A DNA stretch of 64,000 bases from Pyrus communis (GCF_963583255.1 NC_084819.1:15469616-15533615), one strand, 5' to 3'; positions 35,360-48,162 are shown, counted from the first letter of the stretch. Made by a program: numbers and translations. Notes: a model not told the origin generated them from the letters alone.

Positions 35360-35908
35360 ATTATGTGCCTTATAACAGGAGAAATTTATAGGCAATCATG
35401 ATGCTAAGGCATCTCAAGCGTATCACGCAATGACATATTTTTTCACATAGCATCACAAAATTGATTTGAAGTATTGTTATCCTTTTTCTTCTCTTTTCTT
35501 TTTTTAATAAATGTTAGACAATATTTACACCAATTCATCTAAATTAAGAAGAAATGTGAAGGTTACAAAATGAGTTAAAAAAAAGAAAAAAAAAAAGGAC
35601 GATATCTATCAAAACAATTGACGAAATTATGCTATCTTGAAGTCCAATTGCATGTAGGAGATTGCCTTTAGTATCAACTAGCCAGCAAGCATGAAGAATA
35701 ATTAAAACATGGAGTTGAAAAATGGAAGAAACGCGTGGGTGGCATTTGGGTCCTTCACCTCAGTTTGTTTTGCCATTTCGGGGATATTCTTTTCTTTTTT
35801 CCACGAGGAGAGAAGGAGAACAGATGCCGAAGTTCTTGACCATTTTTCCCTCTGAAATTTGAGACACCGTGGTACGAATTCCCACTCACCGACTTTGCTG
35901 ACTCTTTA
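35360..35908. other. Intergenic DNA, no gene seen
   Basis: Nothing recognisable was found apart from A-rich runs at about 35577-35596. Confidence 0.4.
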
Positions 35909-36233
35909 GACCATCTTTGAGGGTTAGATAGATCGTTTTAACCCTCTAGTCTTTTAAGATATTAATATTTTAATAAACAATACAGAGTCTTATTTGCCTC
36001 AATCTCCAATCGAGGGCCAAAGGGCTCGTTTTAGCCCTGTCACAAAAGACTATCTCCAACTGAGGGCGAAAATGCTATAGTATGAAATGTGAAGAATTGA
36101 AATAAAATAAGGTAAGACAGTATGGAGAGTGAAAAATATGTAAGAAAAAAGTGGGCTATTAAAAAAAAAAAAAAAAAAAAAAAAGTGGGCTGGGACCAAA
36201 AAAATTCATAAACCCTAAACCTAAAGTGGCCTG

Positions 36234-36264
<31 letters not shown>

Positions 36265-36469
36265 GAGCTAAGTAAGTGGAAAAGAAAAAAAAAACAAAAC
36301 ACTAGCGGGCTGGTTGGCTGGCTGGCTGAAGATGGCCCGCCGGTTAGCCCTTTGGCTCTTTTTTTGTCTCGTGAGGTCCACGAGCCAGTTGGCGTAGCCC
36401 TCGGTTAGAGACGGTTTTCGGACTATTTTCGACTCTCTGACCATCTTGACTTTTCGGTTGGAGATGATC
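35909..36469. mobile_element. Probable PIF/Harbinger-like MITE
   Basis: TTA occurs on both sides (35906-35908 and 36470-36472). The ends, gaccatctttgaggg and (read inward from the right) gatcatctccaaccg, match at about ten of fifteen positions. The interior includes agggctcg/agccctt phrases in both orientations and two long A runs (36163-36184 and 36235-36262). The pairing is imperfect, so the call is tentative. Confidence 0.45.
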
Positions 36470-36602
36470 TTATGTAGGAGCTTATCGGGCTCAATCGGGT
36501 CAAAGCTTTGATGGGTTTATAGAATGAGTCTTAAGAAAACAATTATTTTTTCTTTTCAATATCGTCCTTCGTCTTGGGACAACCAAGCCATCTCCAACAG
36601 CG

Positions 36603-38610
36603 GCACTCTATCCAGTCAACAACAACAACTAAGCAACGTAACCATTAGCCGCCACCACCACCCTCCGGCACAGAAAACTCCATCACCGCCTCCATTATGA
36701 ACCCCACCGCCAAAACCAATTGCCTATTCATCCTCTAGATCTTCATCAATGTCCTACTTTTTGTTTCTTATTGTTTTTTTTTTTTTGTCAAATGATAGAT
36801 TTTGTTAGATTAGATGTCAGGTTAGCGACTGACGGAGTTTAGTTACCGACGAATTTTGACCCATGTCTTCATGTAAGGGTTCAACACATTTCCACCATTA
36901 TGATAAATGACCACTTTACCCTTTTTCTTCCTCATTTAATTGATTGGTTTTCATATATTAGATAATTAAGAGACGGAGTGAAATCTAAATGATAAGCGCA
37001 GTTGTAAAATTTCAGTTTGACATAACATAACCTTGTCTCCAACCAATCCATAAGCAGCGCTTTATATTAATACAAGAAAACTAGGTGTTCAGAGAAAAAT
37101 AAATTCACGAAAAGTAAAGGATATTTTTGGAAGTTTAGTAAATTATTTTGGGTGTCCAAAGACATGTGTGAAAGTAAATCAGGTGTCCACAAAAACAAGG
37201 ATGTGGAGCCAAAAATAATCACAAGGCGATACGTGGATTTTTGGTAAAAATGACAAAGTCACCCGGGAGAGACACTGGTTGTCCTACGCGCGAGCAATGA
37301 ACAATTAGCCAAGAGTGTCCAAAATAGGTAACAAATTCCAAATTATCTCATACATCCTCATCTTAGGTAATTACTTCATAACCCACAAATTATTCCATAT
37401 AGATGGAGATTAATTGGCTAATTAATGGATTAATTCCTAATTAATCCATTAATCACCAATTAAATCATCCATTTTCACTCAAAAAAACCTCTAAGGGCCG
37501 GCCACCTCCATTCCCTATATATATGACCCTATTTTCTCTAAAAATCTAGTTCCACACTTTTGCAAAACTTCCAAAAACTCTTAAACACTTTTCTCTCTAA
37601 ATTCTAACTTTGGCATCGGAGGTTCTTCGGCCAAAGCCGCCCCCCATTAATCGTGGACGTGTGAGGCTCTTGGCCTTGACCTAATGTGTTATTTGTTTTG
37701 TAGGTGCAATTTTGTTCAAGATCAAGGAGAAAGAAATTTACATCCACAAATGATGTTTTTATATGAAACTTGGGTGCCAACATGGTTCTAATTATATATT
37801 TTGCACACATGCGGATTATGGCATGTAGCAATTTGATCCTTATTATTTTCATAACATTGAAAAATATAATCATTGAAAGCTATTGTTACAATAATAGAGA
37901 ATAACTTATATGAAACTATCTCACCGTTACATGACATCTTAATCTAATAATACAATATCATGTGTTGCAAAACTTACACATACCATTATTTTATTAGAAT
38001 AGGAACTTACAATGCATCGTAAACCCATTTTATATAAGTTCCTTCTTACATAATGGGTCATGCGGCAGTTAAGTTGACAAAAAAATTGTTAATTTGATCT
38101 GAGTTGGTCCTTCTATTTCTTACACGAATGGTAGATCAGTCACATACAGATTAACAGGTGCCCTATAAACGAAACGTAATAATTTTTTAAAATGAAAATT
38201 CTTTTTAATCTTCTTGATACAAACATATGAAAAATAACATGCGTTGCTGCATCCATGTAAGCAAAAGAATAGGTCATTTAAATTAGAGTAGAAAATCAAT
38301 TAAATTATAGGCTCTAGAGTCGAGATTAGAGAGGTGTGAGATGTCACAATTTGGTCGATGAAAGGTGTAGATATCGACAAAAGCGACAAAGACTTAGATG
38401 CGTATTAAGACTCCGACGTTGTTTAAGACAATGACTGGGGCATTTGCCTACAGTTAGGTTTTTGATTTGTCTCCTGCCTCCTAGTCCACAATTTTTGGTG
38501 TCCAACGCTACTGAAATCTTTAAACTTTGTGATATTTTAGTGTAGTTTTCTTTTGTTGGGCGCTTAGCTACGGATAGAGTCATGTACGGATCAGAATGGT
38601 CCCATGCCTA
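36603..38610. repeat. Old dispersed duplication, copy 1
   Basis: Four or more collinear blocks match about 45290-46915: the agtcaacaa...accattagccgccacc block, ccttgtctccaaccaatcca, caatttgatccttattattt, and a long block around 38300-38590 that includes gatatcgacaaaagcgac. The copies are much more diverged than the tandem pair. This copy also holds the probable solo LTR at 37202-37782, which is absent from copy 2. Confidence 0.8.
37202..37782. mobile_element. Probable solo LTR, 581 bp
   Basis: The segment TGTGGAGCC...GTGCCAACA is absent at the matching place of copy 2 (about 46400). It contains a TATA-like ccctatatatatgac (about 37513) and an LTR-type transcribed stretch (ggcatcggaggttcttcgg). 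An inverted pair around 37424-37459 (taatggattaattcc with aattaatccatta) forms a small hairpin. I could not define a target duplication, so the limits are approximate. Confidence 0.55.
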
Positions 38611-39294
38611 CTATTGGATGAATTGGTTCAAAGCTTGGACGGCTTATACAATGAAGACATTTTTACAAACTCGTAATCGGAATGAAAATAAAAAGTTCAA
38701 TTCCGATTACAGATCATTTTGTGTTCACTCATATTTGGAGGAATCAACCGTACGTGGGACCTACACAAAAAATAGAATCCAATTCTTGAATTCCGGGAGG
38801 ATGAGGGAATTGGGAATGGATTTTTTTTACCAATTATGCCCTCACTTGGTTCATATTATTCCAACGATGCCCTTCGTTTCCCTCACCTACGCTGCTCATA
38901 GTTTTGCTAGTGTCCTTGCGCTTGTTTGCACAGTCCCTCCTTGTCGAACTAGGATTCAGAAAAATAATGTCCTTCCTTGCCCATTTGTGTATGCAAGTAC
39001 TGTCCTCCATACAAGTAAGAAGGAAGCCATGGAGCCATGGACGGATTGAGCGGAGCCACGACTCAGGAAGCCTATGTGATGTAACTAGAATCACACGAAA
39101 GAAATAAATATAGAATGAAATAAAACCAAAAGAAAATGACACTTTAGTAATCATATTGATTTCTATTCTGATTGAGGTGAATTAGTAAATAGCTTATATG
39201 AACTTAGTTTCATTTTTACTTTGATTCTAGATCATTTAAGTAAATAACTTCAACATAAATCCGATTATGACTCTTCCTCATTCCAATTCGAGTG
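38611..39294. other. Intergenic DNA, no gene assigned
   Basis: An open frame of 155 codons (38582-39049) and an opposite-strand one overlap here, but neither shows a motif or sensible composition. The stretch holds gaatcggaat/ccgattac type phrases suggesting a repeat. Confidence 0.35.
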
Positions 39295-40017
39295 TTTATC
39301 AAATATAGCCAAAAATTAACCCTTAATTTAAAAAATGTCACTTTTTATAAAATCTTTCAAATATATCCAAAATTTCATCCAAATAGACACAAATACCCTC
39401 AAATTTAACAATCAAATAAATTAAAGGCTTTTTAGCCAAAATGATTTGTGACATTGACATAATTCCTTAATCTGATTCTTAACAATTAATTATAATCAAT
39501 AGTAGTGTTCTTGAATTTGTCTATTGTGAATCATTTAAGTCTTTTTTTGAATTTGTCCATCGTGATCATTTTAGTTTTTTCGTTAAAAATATGTCAATTG
39601 CTTTGTTATTGTGATGATGTGGCGTCATGTGGGTTTCACAAATACAATCATATAACGACGTGTGGATTAACTTTAAAAACTATTTTTATATTTAAAATTA
39701 AAAATGATATTAGTATGAAAAAAGGCGTTGAAGGCATGAATGAAATTATGATGCTCCCACTTGCAATAACCGCAGTGGCGCTCAATGTCGGTGATGAGGG
39801 GGTCGAAGGGGATATGGTTGTGATGGTAGAGTGTAGAAGCGACGGTGAAGTTGGACCGAAGTTTAAGGCGACAGTAGCTAAAAAGCCTTTAATTTATTTA
39901 ATTGTTAAATTTGAGGGTATTTGTGTCTATTTATGTGAAATTTTGGATATATTTGAAAGTTTTTTATAAAAAGTGACATTTTTGAAATTAAGAGTTAATT
40001 TTTTGGCTATATTTGAT
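39295..40017. mobile_element. Element with inverted ends of about 145 bp
   Basis: The left arm starts tatcaaatatagccaaaaat and runs through tttataaaa, tttcaaatatatcc and aattaaaggctttttagcc to about 39441. The right arm, from about 39880, is its inverted counterpart, ending ggctatatttgata at about 40013. The core (39442-39880) is not inverted and has no recognisable gene; the open frame there (39505-39969) runs into the right arm. No target duplication is obvious. Confidence 0.7.
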
Positions 40018-40454
40018 AAATATTCTTTCAATTCCTCATCAATTCAATTTTTCCTATTTTAATTACGGTTACTTATGTAAACGAGCCATTATGAGTGTAG
40101 CGGTGGCCCCACATCGGGATAAATGTTGGGTTTGATTCCTTAATTATCAATCATAGGTACTCTTACATTCATATGTAAGTTTATCAAAAGGAGCTTAGTA
40201 ATAATTTTTTAAAATAATTATTATCTCCTCTTTAATATTATAGAAAAGAGAGCTATATTTATAAAGACAAAAACTTTCACTATATTTTAAAGAATTCCAC
40301 TAGTTTTAAAATATGTCAAGGAGAGACAAAAACATAAAAAGCAAATAAAGGCCAGCCCAAAAATATGGAAACAATGTTTAAAATACCAGCTATACCCCTA
40401 AGGCTTTAGGGCGATTAATAGAACACAGCCCTCACAACTCCAATAAAATTAATA
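40018..40454. other. Intergenic DNA, no gene seen
   Basis: No gene or element with readable ends was found. Confidence 0.35.
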
Positions 40455-40856
40455 TGTGTCAAAAGCTCAACCCTTATTTGACTATTTTTATAAAATCAGT
40501 TCAACCCTTATTCGACCATTTTTGCAGAATCAGTTCAACCAGTCTTCGACCATTTTTGCAGAATTAGTTCAACCCATGATCAACTGTTTTTGCATAATCA
40601 ATTCAACAATTCCTCGACCATTTTTGCAGAATCAGTTCAACCCGTCCTCAACCATTTTTGCAAAATCAGTTCAATCAGTCATTGACCATTTTTGCAGAAT
40701 TAATTCAATTAGACATCGACCATTTTTGCAGAATCTGTTCAATCCATCATCAACCATTTTTGCAGAATTAGTTCAACCCGTCATCGACCATTGGACAGTC
40801 ATTTTTGCAGAATGAGTTCAACTTGTCCTCAACTATTTTTGAAGAATCAGTTTAAA
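40455..40856. repeat. 34-bp minisatellite, about 11 copies
   Basis: The phrase ttcaacc...gaccatttttgcagaat recurs at about 40466, 40501, 40535, 40568, 40602, 40636, 40670, 40704, 40738, 40771 and 40816, mostly 33-35 bp apart. One unit carries an extra gacagtcatttttgcag. The open frame over it is a by-product of the repeat. Confidence 0.85.
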
Positions 40857-42271
40857 AATATGCATAATTAATTTTGGTATGCTTTTTAGCTCAACCAATT
40901 TGTAAATGCATATATTTACATTTAGTTTCCTATTAATGTAGGATCATCTCATTCTAAGTAACTACAAGTCTATTATGCCCAAGCATGAACCTACGATCCA
41001 AAATTAGGGTGGGCTGAACTTTGAAGCCAAATTTCAATAGTGAAACTATTTTATCAAAAAAGAAAAATCACAATTAACAGCCAATAACCAACAATTCAGA
41101 ATTGCGACATGCCAATCAGCTACATGGCCCAAAAAAAAGAGAAACAAGTGAGTAGAGGTGGCCACCTAGAATTGCCCAGATTGGCTCATTAAGCTATTTC
41201 ACTGATTAATGATTAAACAATATTATTCATATTATCATACCCAGAATTGCCTAGATTGGCTCATCAAGGCACAAAAGATTAATGTTATATTAAGACGAAA
41301 AGCAAGAAAGACTCGGAAGGAAAATGAAGATGAAGAGGGCTAAAGAAGAGTTGTTGTAGCAGCAAGCCAGACAAGGGAAGACTCAAGCATGACTTACTCA
41401 TATTTATCTTCTTGTACCTTTGTATTCCGTTATTTCCTCTACTTCTGATTTTGTCTGAGCATTGCTCTCTTGAACACAATCACAATCCTGGAATAATTTA
41501 ACTTGGCATTCATAGAATAGCTAAATTCTGTCTTATTGATGACTTCATATAAGCTTTTGAAAATCACATGTCGTGTTTTTCAATGATTAAATAAAAAAAA
41601 TAAAAAAAACAACACTTTGAAATGTTGATGATATATGCCGAGACATTGTCAAGAATGCATTATCTGAACATTGTTCATATAAAAAAATATAATCAAAAGG
41701 ACCCTTCCTTTTTATATATCCATTACTTAATAATAAAAACCCCCAATTCTCGTAAACTTCAATCGCCTATTGTGAATGTTTATGTACATATGGAAATGAG
41801 TATGGCTGCATGGGCATGATGTTTGATAAATGTTTATGTTATTTTGTGGGGTGTTGGCTTTTGGGTTGGGTAGAAAATGTAGGTTAGAATATGAATGATT
41901 ATAATGTTAAAACCTATGTTAATAAAGAGTATTTTTGTAACTTGAAAAATAGTCAATGATGTCATATTTCACATGTTTTAATTTTTGTCTCTCTTTGAAA
42001 TGTTTAAAAAATGTTATCTCAATATATAATTAAGTATTAAAAGTATACTCTATGTATAATTTTTCCTATAGAAAACTTTATTTTAATCCTTAAAAAAGAT
42101 GAGTTTTAGACTATAACCTTGCGTAAGAATAAAATCCAATTTTAATCCCTGGTACATTTAATCATCTCATTTATTAATTATATTTTGATGTTTTATTTAT
42201 CTTTTCTTCCTTTTCAGTGTATTAATTACATTTAAATTTCATTTTCATGAATCATAATATATTTTAGGAAG
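40857..42271. other. AT-rich intergenic DNA, no gene seen
   Basis: A short direct repeat is visible (cagaattgcc/agattggctcat at about 41169-41190 and about 41242-41265). Nothing else is recognisable. Confidence 0.45.
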
Positions 42272-42768
42272 ATTATATTCACATACCCCAAATTACTTTT
42301 CTCACAACTTTTTAATTTTTTTAATATTTTTCTATCAAGTGTTAGTTGACACACCCCGATCGAGATCAGGGCATGCTGGCCGTCACGTGGAAGTGACGTA
42401 ACCATGTGCACAGTGCGGAAGCTAATAAAATGATAATGTAAGTGGTACGAATAAATAAAACTAGCTTACATAAAGTAATAAAAACAAGTGCAAGCGTAAG
42501 TGCGACACTAAGTTCAGAGCATAAAGCCTAAAGCAATCCAAAATAAAACGACGCAACAACAGTACACCCGAAGGTGGCCCTACGCTGGTGATCGTCTGTC
42601 AGATATGACGGGAAAATCCTCTGGGGAACCACCAAACATGCAAGCCAACTAGAACCTGGAGGGGCGTAAAACAAAAGCGTGAGTGGGCAAAAACAAAGCT
42701 TTTCGAAAACCATTTAACAAATAAGTTTTAAACCCTCGCCGTAAAACCTGTATACTTCCCAGAAAATA

Positions 42769-42813
<45 letters not shown>

Positions 42814-44586
42814 ATCATGCTCGAGAATATGCCGTGCCAAAACCTCAAAGTAAAATGCAAGTGCTCAGGTATAAACATATCACTGTCATATAATCTGGCA
42901 GCCGGAGTCACCTAACGTGACCTGTACGGCTGAATCTAGAGCTCAAATCTCAATCTCACTAACTAGACCTGCACACAAGTCGGAACCACCTAGAGTGGTC
43001 TGTACGACAAGCCTGGGTGTAACATATATATACGCTCAAGTGCTACGATCACGTGAAGGCTGTGCGAATAATCGCGGGTCACCTACGAGTCGGAACCACC
43101 TAAAGTGGTCTGTACGACAGGGCTATGCACCTAACTTGGATCCAAGATGAGCGTGTGGTGCGGGAGGTGAACATCACGTGAAGGACTATGCCCAACTCTG
43201 GGCGGGAGCACTAACACCGGGGGTGCAGGTTATGAGCTCTCTATGCATCTCAAATCACTACTGAATGTAAACATGAATTACACTTACCTGGCACTTACCT
43301 GTGCGTCCACAGCACCAATACATACATATATATAAATGCAACTAATCATGCATAACAACAGGCAATATAAAAATGGCATATAACTAATAAACATTTAAAT
43401 CAATTTCTGGGAAAATATAAGTATATAGGTATATACGGAAAACCAAAAGCCCACTCACTGGTATGTGGAAGGGTCGTAACCCCCCTGTCTCGAGTGACCA
43501 CGCTCGTCCTCGGGATAGGTATCACCTATATGCGAAACAATTACAAAAATGTTAATTTTAAAGCACATAACCAACTTTTAGAAATAACTTCTCATACAAT
43601 GCTCAAATGGGGTGTATGAATACACCAACGTGATCTACTCAACCTCAGGAACATCCCCATATTTTTAAAATAATTTTTCACCGTCGCACGCGCCGGCCAC
43701 TCGCAGGCACATGCCTGGCACGCTGATGGCGTTAACTGACGCCGTCAGGAATATTCTGTTATCCCTAACGGTTTCCGTTAACGACGTCAAGAATATTCCG
43801 TCAGATTTGACGGAATATTCCGTCGTCTTCTCCGGCAAGGCTCCGGCGCCGTCGCCGGTGCCGGAAAATCGGGAATTTTTCAAACCTTTGTAACTTCTTC
43901 GTTTTTCACTCAAATTTCACAAAATTGGTACCAAAATGAAGCTTAGAACTAGAGAACCACGATCATACTACTTTCAAGTGCTACAATCCACAAAATCTCA
44001 CCTGAAAAATCACCTCAACTGCAGCCAACCTCGAAACTCGTGATACCGACGTCCAAAACCTTCAAACGAACCACCCCGAGCCTCCTAGGGACCTCACCAA
44101 GCTTCCTACAAGCTTGAAATTCCCAAAAACGTGAGAAATTACGTGTGCATGAACAGTACCAAAATCGGCCATCGTGAGTTCGACGTGAAAACGAGGGTAT
44201 TCTCACCTGAAAAAAGTATGGTTGGACTCCTACGAGCCTCACGAGCATGAATATGTGCTTGGTTCCTTCGATTTGTGGAAGTTCGATGGGTTAGTGTGTG
44301 TGTCCGTACGTTTCAAGGAAAATGGGAAAGGAATACGGCTCGGGACATGGTGCAGGAATAGGGAGAAAAGGGTGTGGAGTGTGGGGGAGTGTGTGTGGCC
44401 CAAAACATGCCAACAAAACTCAAAAACATAACACAAAACGTAAAGAAATCGAACTAGGGGTAAAATCATCTTTTCACGCGTACGTTTTTAAAATTTCCGG
44501 GACGGGCTGTCACATTAGTGGTGTGTAGAAAATATTAAAAAATTAAAAGAGTGTGGAAGAAGTGATTTGGGGTGTGTGAATATAAT
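42272..44586. mobile_element. MITE split by a 2.2 kb solo LTR
   Basis: The left end attatattcacataccccaa and the right end, read inward, attatattcacacaccccaa, continue as inverted arms of about 70 bp. Removing the solo LTR and one copy of its target duplication leaves about 142 bp. The accccaaattactt phrase links it to the same MITE family as 28118-28265. Confidence 0.82.
42347..44514. mobile_element. Large solo LTR, 2168 bp
   Basis: It starts TGACACACCCCGATC and ends GGGCTGTCACA, and TTAGT is duplicated on both sides (42342-42346 and 44515-44519). There is no internal coding region. It is less AT-rich than its surroundings, with a (TA) microsatellite at 42772-42811 and a direct repeat gtcggaaccacctaaagtgg / gtcggaaccacctagagtgg at about 43090 and 42980. 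Large size and TG...CA ends fit a Ty3/gypsy-type LTR; the lineage is not determined. Confidence 0.88.
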
Positions 44587-45289
44587 GTCTCTATATTTTA
44601 ATGTCTACATTTAGGCAAACTAATTTTTTTTATAATATATATTCTGATAACAATTTTGTATGTTCTTCATTTAGGTACATTAATACATTTGAATATTTCG
44701 GTATATCCATCGATACAAACATATAGATACTCTAATTCAATATAATGCATTTCAGTACGTACATTTTGGTATACACTTTTGGGTATTGACTTTCAGGTAC
44801 ATTGATTCAATATACTATATTTCGGTACATATATATTTTTGGTACATACATTTTGGTATTTACATTTGGGTACATTAATTCAATATAATCCATTTTTGTA
44901 CATACATTTAGGTTCATTATAATATATTTTGGTACAAACATTTCGGTGCAAAGAAGTCAATTTTATATATTTCAGTATAGTCATTTTTATACACTTATGT
45001 ATTTACATATTTTTATATCACAAATTTCTTTTAATATTTTCTCATTTATGTTTATTTATAATTACAAAACTAAATATGTGCATATTAATAAAATTAAAAT
45101 TTAATATGGCGAGATTAAATAAAAATACACATTAAATAACAAAAATTGAATATAAATTTTAATAAAAGTACAAAGTACATTTCAAGTGATTAAATTGAAT
45201 ATGTAATCTAGTACCAAATTTTTTTAAAATTTTAATCTTTTACAATGATTAATGTTCAAAAACCCCTTAATATTATTCTTCACCATTGA
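44587..45289. repeat. AT-rich stretch with degenerate ggtacat repeats
   Basis: Between about 44680 and 44950, ttcggtacat, ttttggtacat and gggtacatt recur every 20-50 bp, often next to ttcaatata. It is a degenerate minisatellite. The remainder is AT-rich with no gene. Confidence 0.5.
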
Positions 45290-46915
45290 CGCTCTATCTA
45301 GTCAACAAACAACTACTAAGCAACATAACCATTAGCCGCCACCTGTTGAAATGTCCCACATCAACCGTATCAATAAGAAAAGAAGAGTTTAAATATCTTA
45401 ACCCCATTCCAACTAATACCGAGGCCTTTTGTGATAAAACCCGACACCTGACGGATTGTGCAAGTGGTAATTACCAAGTTGAAGACAATATCGGTGTTGT
45501 TGGAAGTGGGCCATATGGCCTGTCTCTCTAATAATTCTACATGGTATCAGAGCCAGGGAGTGGGCCCGTACTGTATTGCCATGTGATGGGTGGGTCCCCG
45601 TGGCCTCACATGTTGGGTGAGTCCCCTTGACTCCACATAGTTGTCGATGTGTGGATCTCCCACGAGTGACCCACTAATTAGGTCTCACGTGAGGGGGCGT
45701 GTTAAAATGTCCTACATCGACCATATCAATGAGAAAAGAAGAGTTTAAATATCCTAATCCCATTCCAACTAATACCGATGCCTTTTGTGATAAAACCTCA
45801 CACCTGACGGATTGTGCATGTGGTAATTACCAAGTTGGGGACAATATCGGTGTTGTTAGAAGTGGGCCGTATGGCCCGTTTCTCTGATAATTCTACAAAC
45901 CCTCCCTTCATCTAAACAAAGCCTTTTCTACAACCAAAACCGCCCATTTTTTCACAGCCGACACAGAAAACACCATCACCGCCTCCATTACGAACACCAT
46001 CGCCAAAGCCGATTGCCTATTCATCATCTGGATCTTCTACCATTGCCCCACTTTTTGTTTCCTATCTTTTGTTTCTTTTTTAATCTATTGGTTTTCATAT
46101 AATAGATAATTAAGAGACATAGTGAAATCCAAATGCTAAGCCCAGTTGTAAAATTTCAGTTTGATATAAACATCCTTGTCTCCAACCAATCCATAACAAG
46201 TGTTTTAAATTAATACAAATAAAATGGGTGTCCAAAGAAAATAAAAAAGAAAGTTGTCCGTAGAAAAATAAATTCACAAAAAAAATAAAAGAAGAGTATT
46301 CTTGAAAGTTTAATAAATTATATTTTATTTGTCCAAAAAAAAGTGAAAATAAATTGGGTGTCCAAAGACAAAATTTGGGAGTTCACATAACCACTCTAAT
46401 TATAATTCGCACACCTGCGAACTGTGGCAATGTAACAATTTGATCCTTATTATTTTACTAACATTTTAAAAATATAATCTTTAAAAGTTATTGTTACTAT
46501 AATAATGAACAACAATAATGAACGAACTCACTGTCATGTCACTTTCCAATATATATCCTTGCAAGCAAAAGAATAGGTTCATAGTGCCGTGTAAATTAGA
46601 AAATCAATTAAATTATAGGCTCTAGAGTCATGACTAGAGAGGTGTAAGATGTGGTTGAGATTAGTCACACCTTGGTCGATAAAAGGTGTCGATATCGACA
46701 AAAGCGACGAAGACTTGGATGCGTACAAGAATCCGACGTTGTTTGAGACAATGACTCGGGCATTTGCCCACGGTTACGATTTGATTTGTCTCCTGCCTCC
46801 TAGTCCACATTTTTTGTGCGTCTGAAATCTGTAGATGTTGTGATATTTTCTTTTAATTTTTGTTGGGCGTTTGGCCATGGGTGGAGCTAGATAGGAACCA
46901 AAATAGTCTCAGGCA
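45290..46915. repeat. Old dispersed duplication, copy 2
   Basis: This is the partner of about 36603-38610, with the TRIM at 45344-45897 inserted near its left end. At 46675-46810 one plus-strand frame is open through VDIDKSDEDLDAYKNPT, LFETMTRAFAHGYDLICLLP and further. Copy 1 has a stop in the same frame. It may be a gene relic; I do not recognise it. Confidence 0.78.
45344..45897 (+). mobile_element. TRIM retrotransposon with both LTRs
   Basis: LTRs of 198 bp lie at 45344-45541 and 45700-45897, both starting TGTT and ending TTCTACA. I count about 18 differences between them. The 5' LTR is followed directly by the primer-binding site TGGTATCAGAGCC (45542-45554), complementary to initiator tRNA-Met. 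A purine tract (gtgagggggcg, about 45689-45699) precedes the 3' LTR. The 158-bp interior codes for nothing. Copy 1 of the dispersed duplication lacks it. The flanks do not show a clean 5-bp duplication. Confidence 0.92.
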
Positions 46916-47712
46916 TATCGTGATATTTTCTTCACATAGAAAAAAACTTGAGTTATTTATTTATTTTTTTTCAAAAAATTTTCATGGTATTAGATCCCCA
47001 ACCAAAGTCTTTTCCTTAGTTCTTTCACTGGGTTCAATTTAAGACCGGTGGCTGTTATGTAGTTAACTAGCTTAAGTCGGAATTTGAGAGACTTAGGTGA
47101 CGAGAAGAGGGAGAGAGTGGAAGTAGGCGATAGAGTTGGTTATTATTTTTATTTTTGCTTATCCTTTTATTTTATTCCTTGAAGTCTTTTAATACTATTA
47201 CTTTTGCCTTCTCTTTTTTCTTATTTTTTATCCCTCTCTACCTCCGTTCCTTCTTCCGCTTAAAAAGACTTTTATTTTGAATATGAGTCGTGATACTGAA
47301 AATGGGATTGAGTTGAGAAAGAAGATAACAAGAATGTCATGCCAAACTCAAATGAAGGTGGTTGGTAGCTTAGAAAACGTAAAATCCTTATTTTTTTTTA
47401 AATAAGAAGATTGCTTTAGAGTGAGACTTTTGGACCATTTTGAAGCTAAAATCTGACTCTGCCCCTGCTGTTTACCAACAATTTTCGTTTAGTCGTTTTA
47501 ACTAAATATATGGAGAATGATTTAAACCTACCAAGAAAGGTAGTGACGGGCAAAATTTGTTTTCAAAATGAAAAAAACTACGTGGTCCATTAACACAAAA
47601 AGAATGATCATGCCCCACTGAATCCACTAATTTGAATCAGAAGCAAATGATTGTTATTTTCACCTACCATTTATCTCGAAAAATGATAACTATACATTAT
47701 TTTTTTCTCTTA
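46916..47712. other. Intergenic DNA, no gene seen
   Basis: Nothing recognisable was found. The end is the TTA target site of the next element. Confidence 0.4.
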
Positions 47713-48112
47713 GAGCAATTCCAGCGTGGGAACCCTCCCCTCCCAAGCAATACACTATACTATTCACCTAGTAAACAGTAATTACCTTTAATGAATAATA
47801 ATAGTCTTTTGCATTTCTACCGTTGCATTTCAATAACTCTGGCAACAGGCAATAAAATATTAGTATTTTTTTAATTTATAAAATAATACAAAATAATTGT
47901 GATGGCTTTAATGTGCAAGTTGCATTAAACATATGTTTTAATGGGTTTTAAAACCCACACTCTTGTGACATCAATTCCATCAGACATCATCACTCTTTCC
48001 TTCTCCCCTCGCTCAACCGGCTTTCTCTCTCTCTCTCTTTCTCTCTCTTTTACACAGACCACATCCCATCGCTCTCCCTCACATCTCTCCCATTCTCTCT
48101 CTACCCATTAAA

Positions 48113-48162
<50 letters not shown>

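Noticed and set aside
38582..39154. 155-codon plus-strand and 106-codon minus-strand frames
   Set aside because: Opposite frames overlap, neither has a family motif, and the region looks like repeat DNA.
40455..40856. Possible CRISPR array
   Set aside because: Units are directly adjacent with no unique spacers, vary in sequence, and the DNA is plant nuclear. It is a minisatellite.
44222..44528. Open frames within 42347-44514
   Set aside because: They lie inside a non-coding solo LTR and have no retroelement motif.
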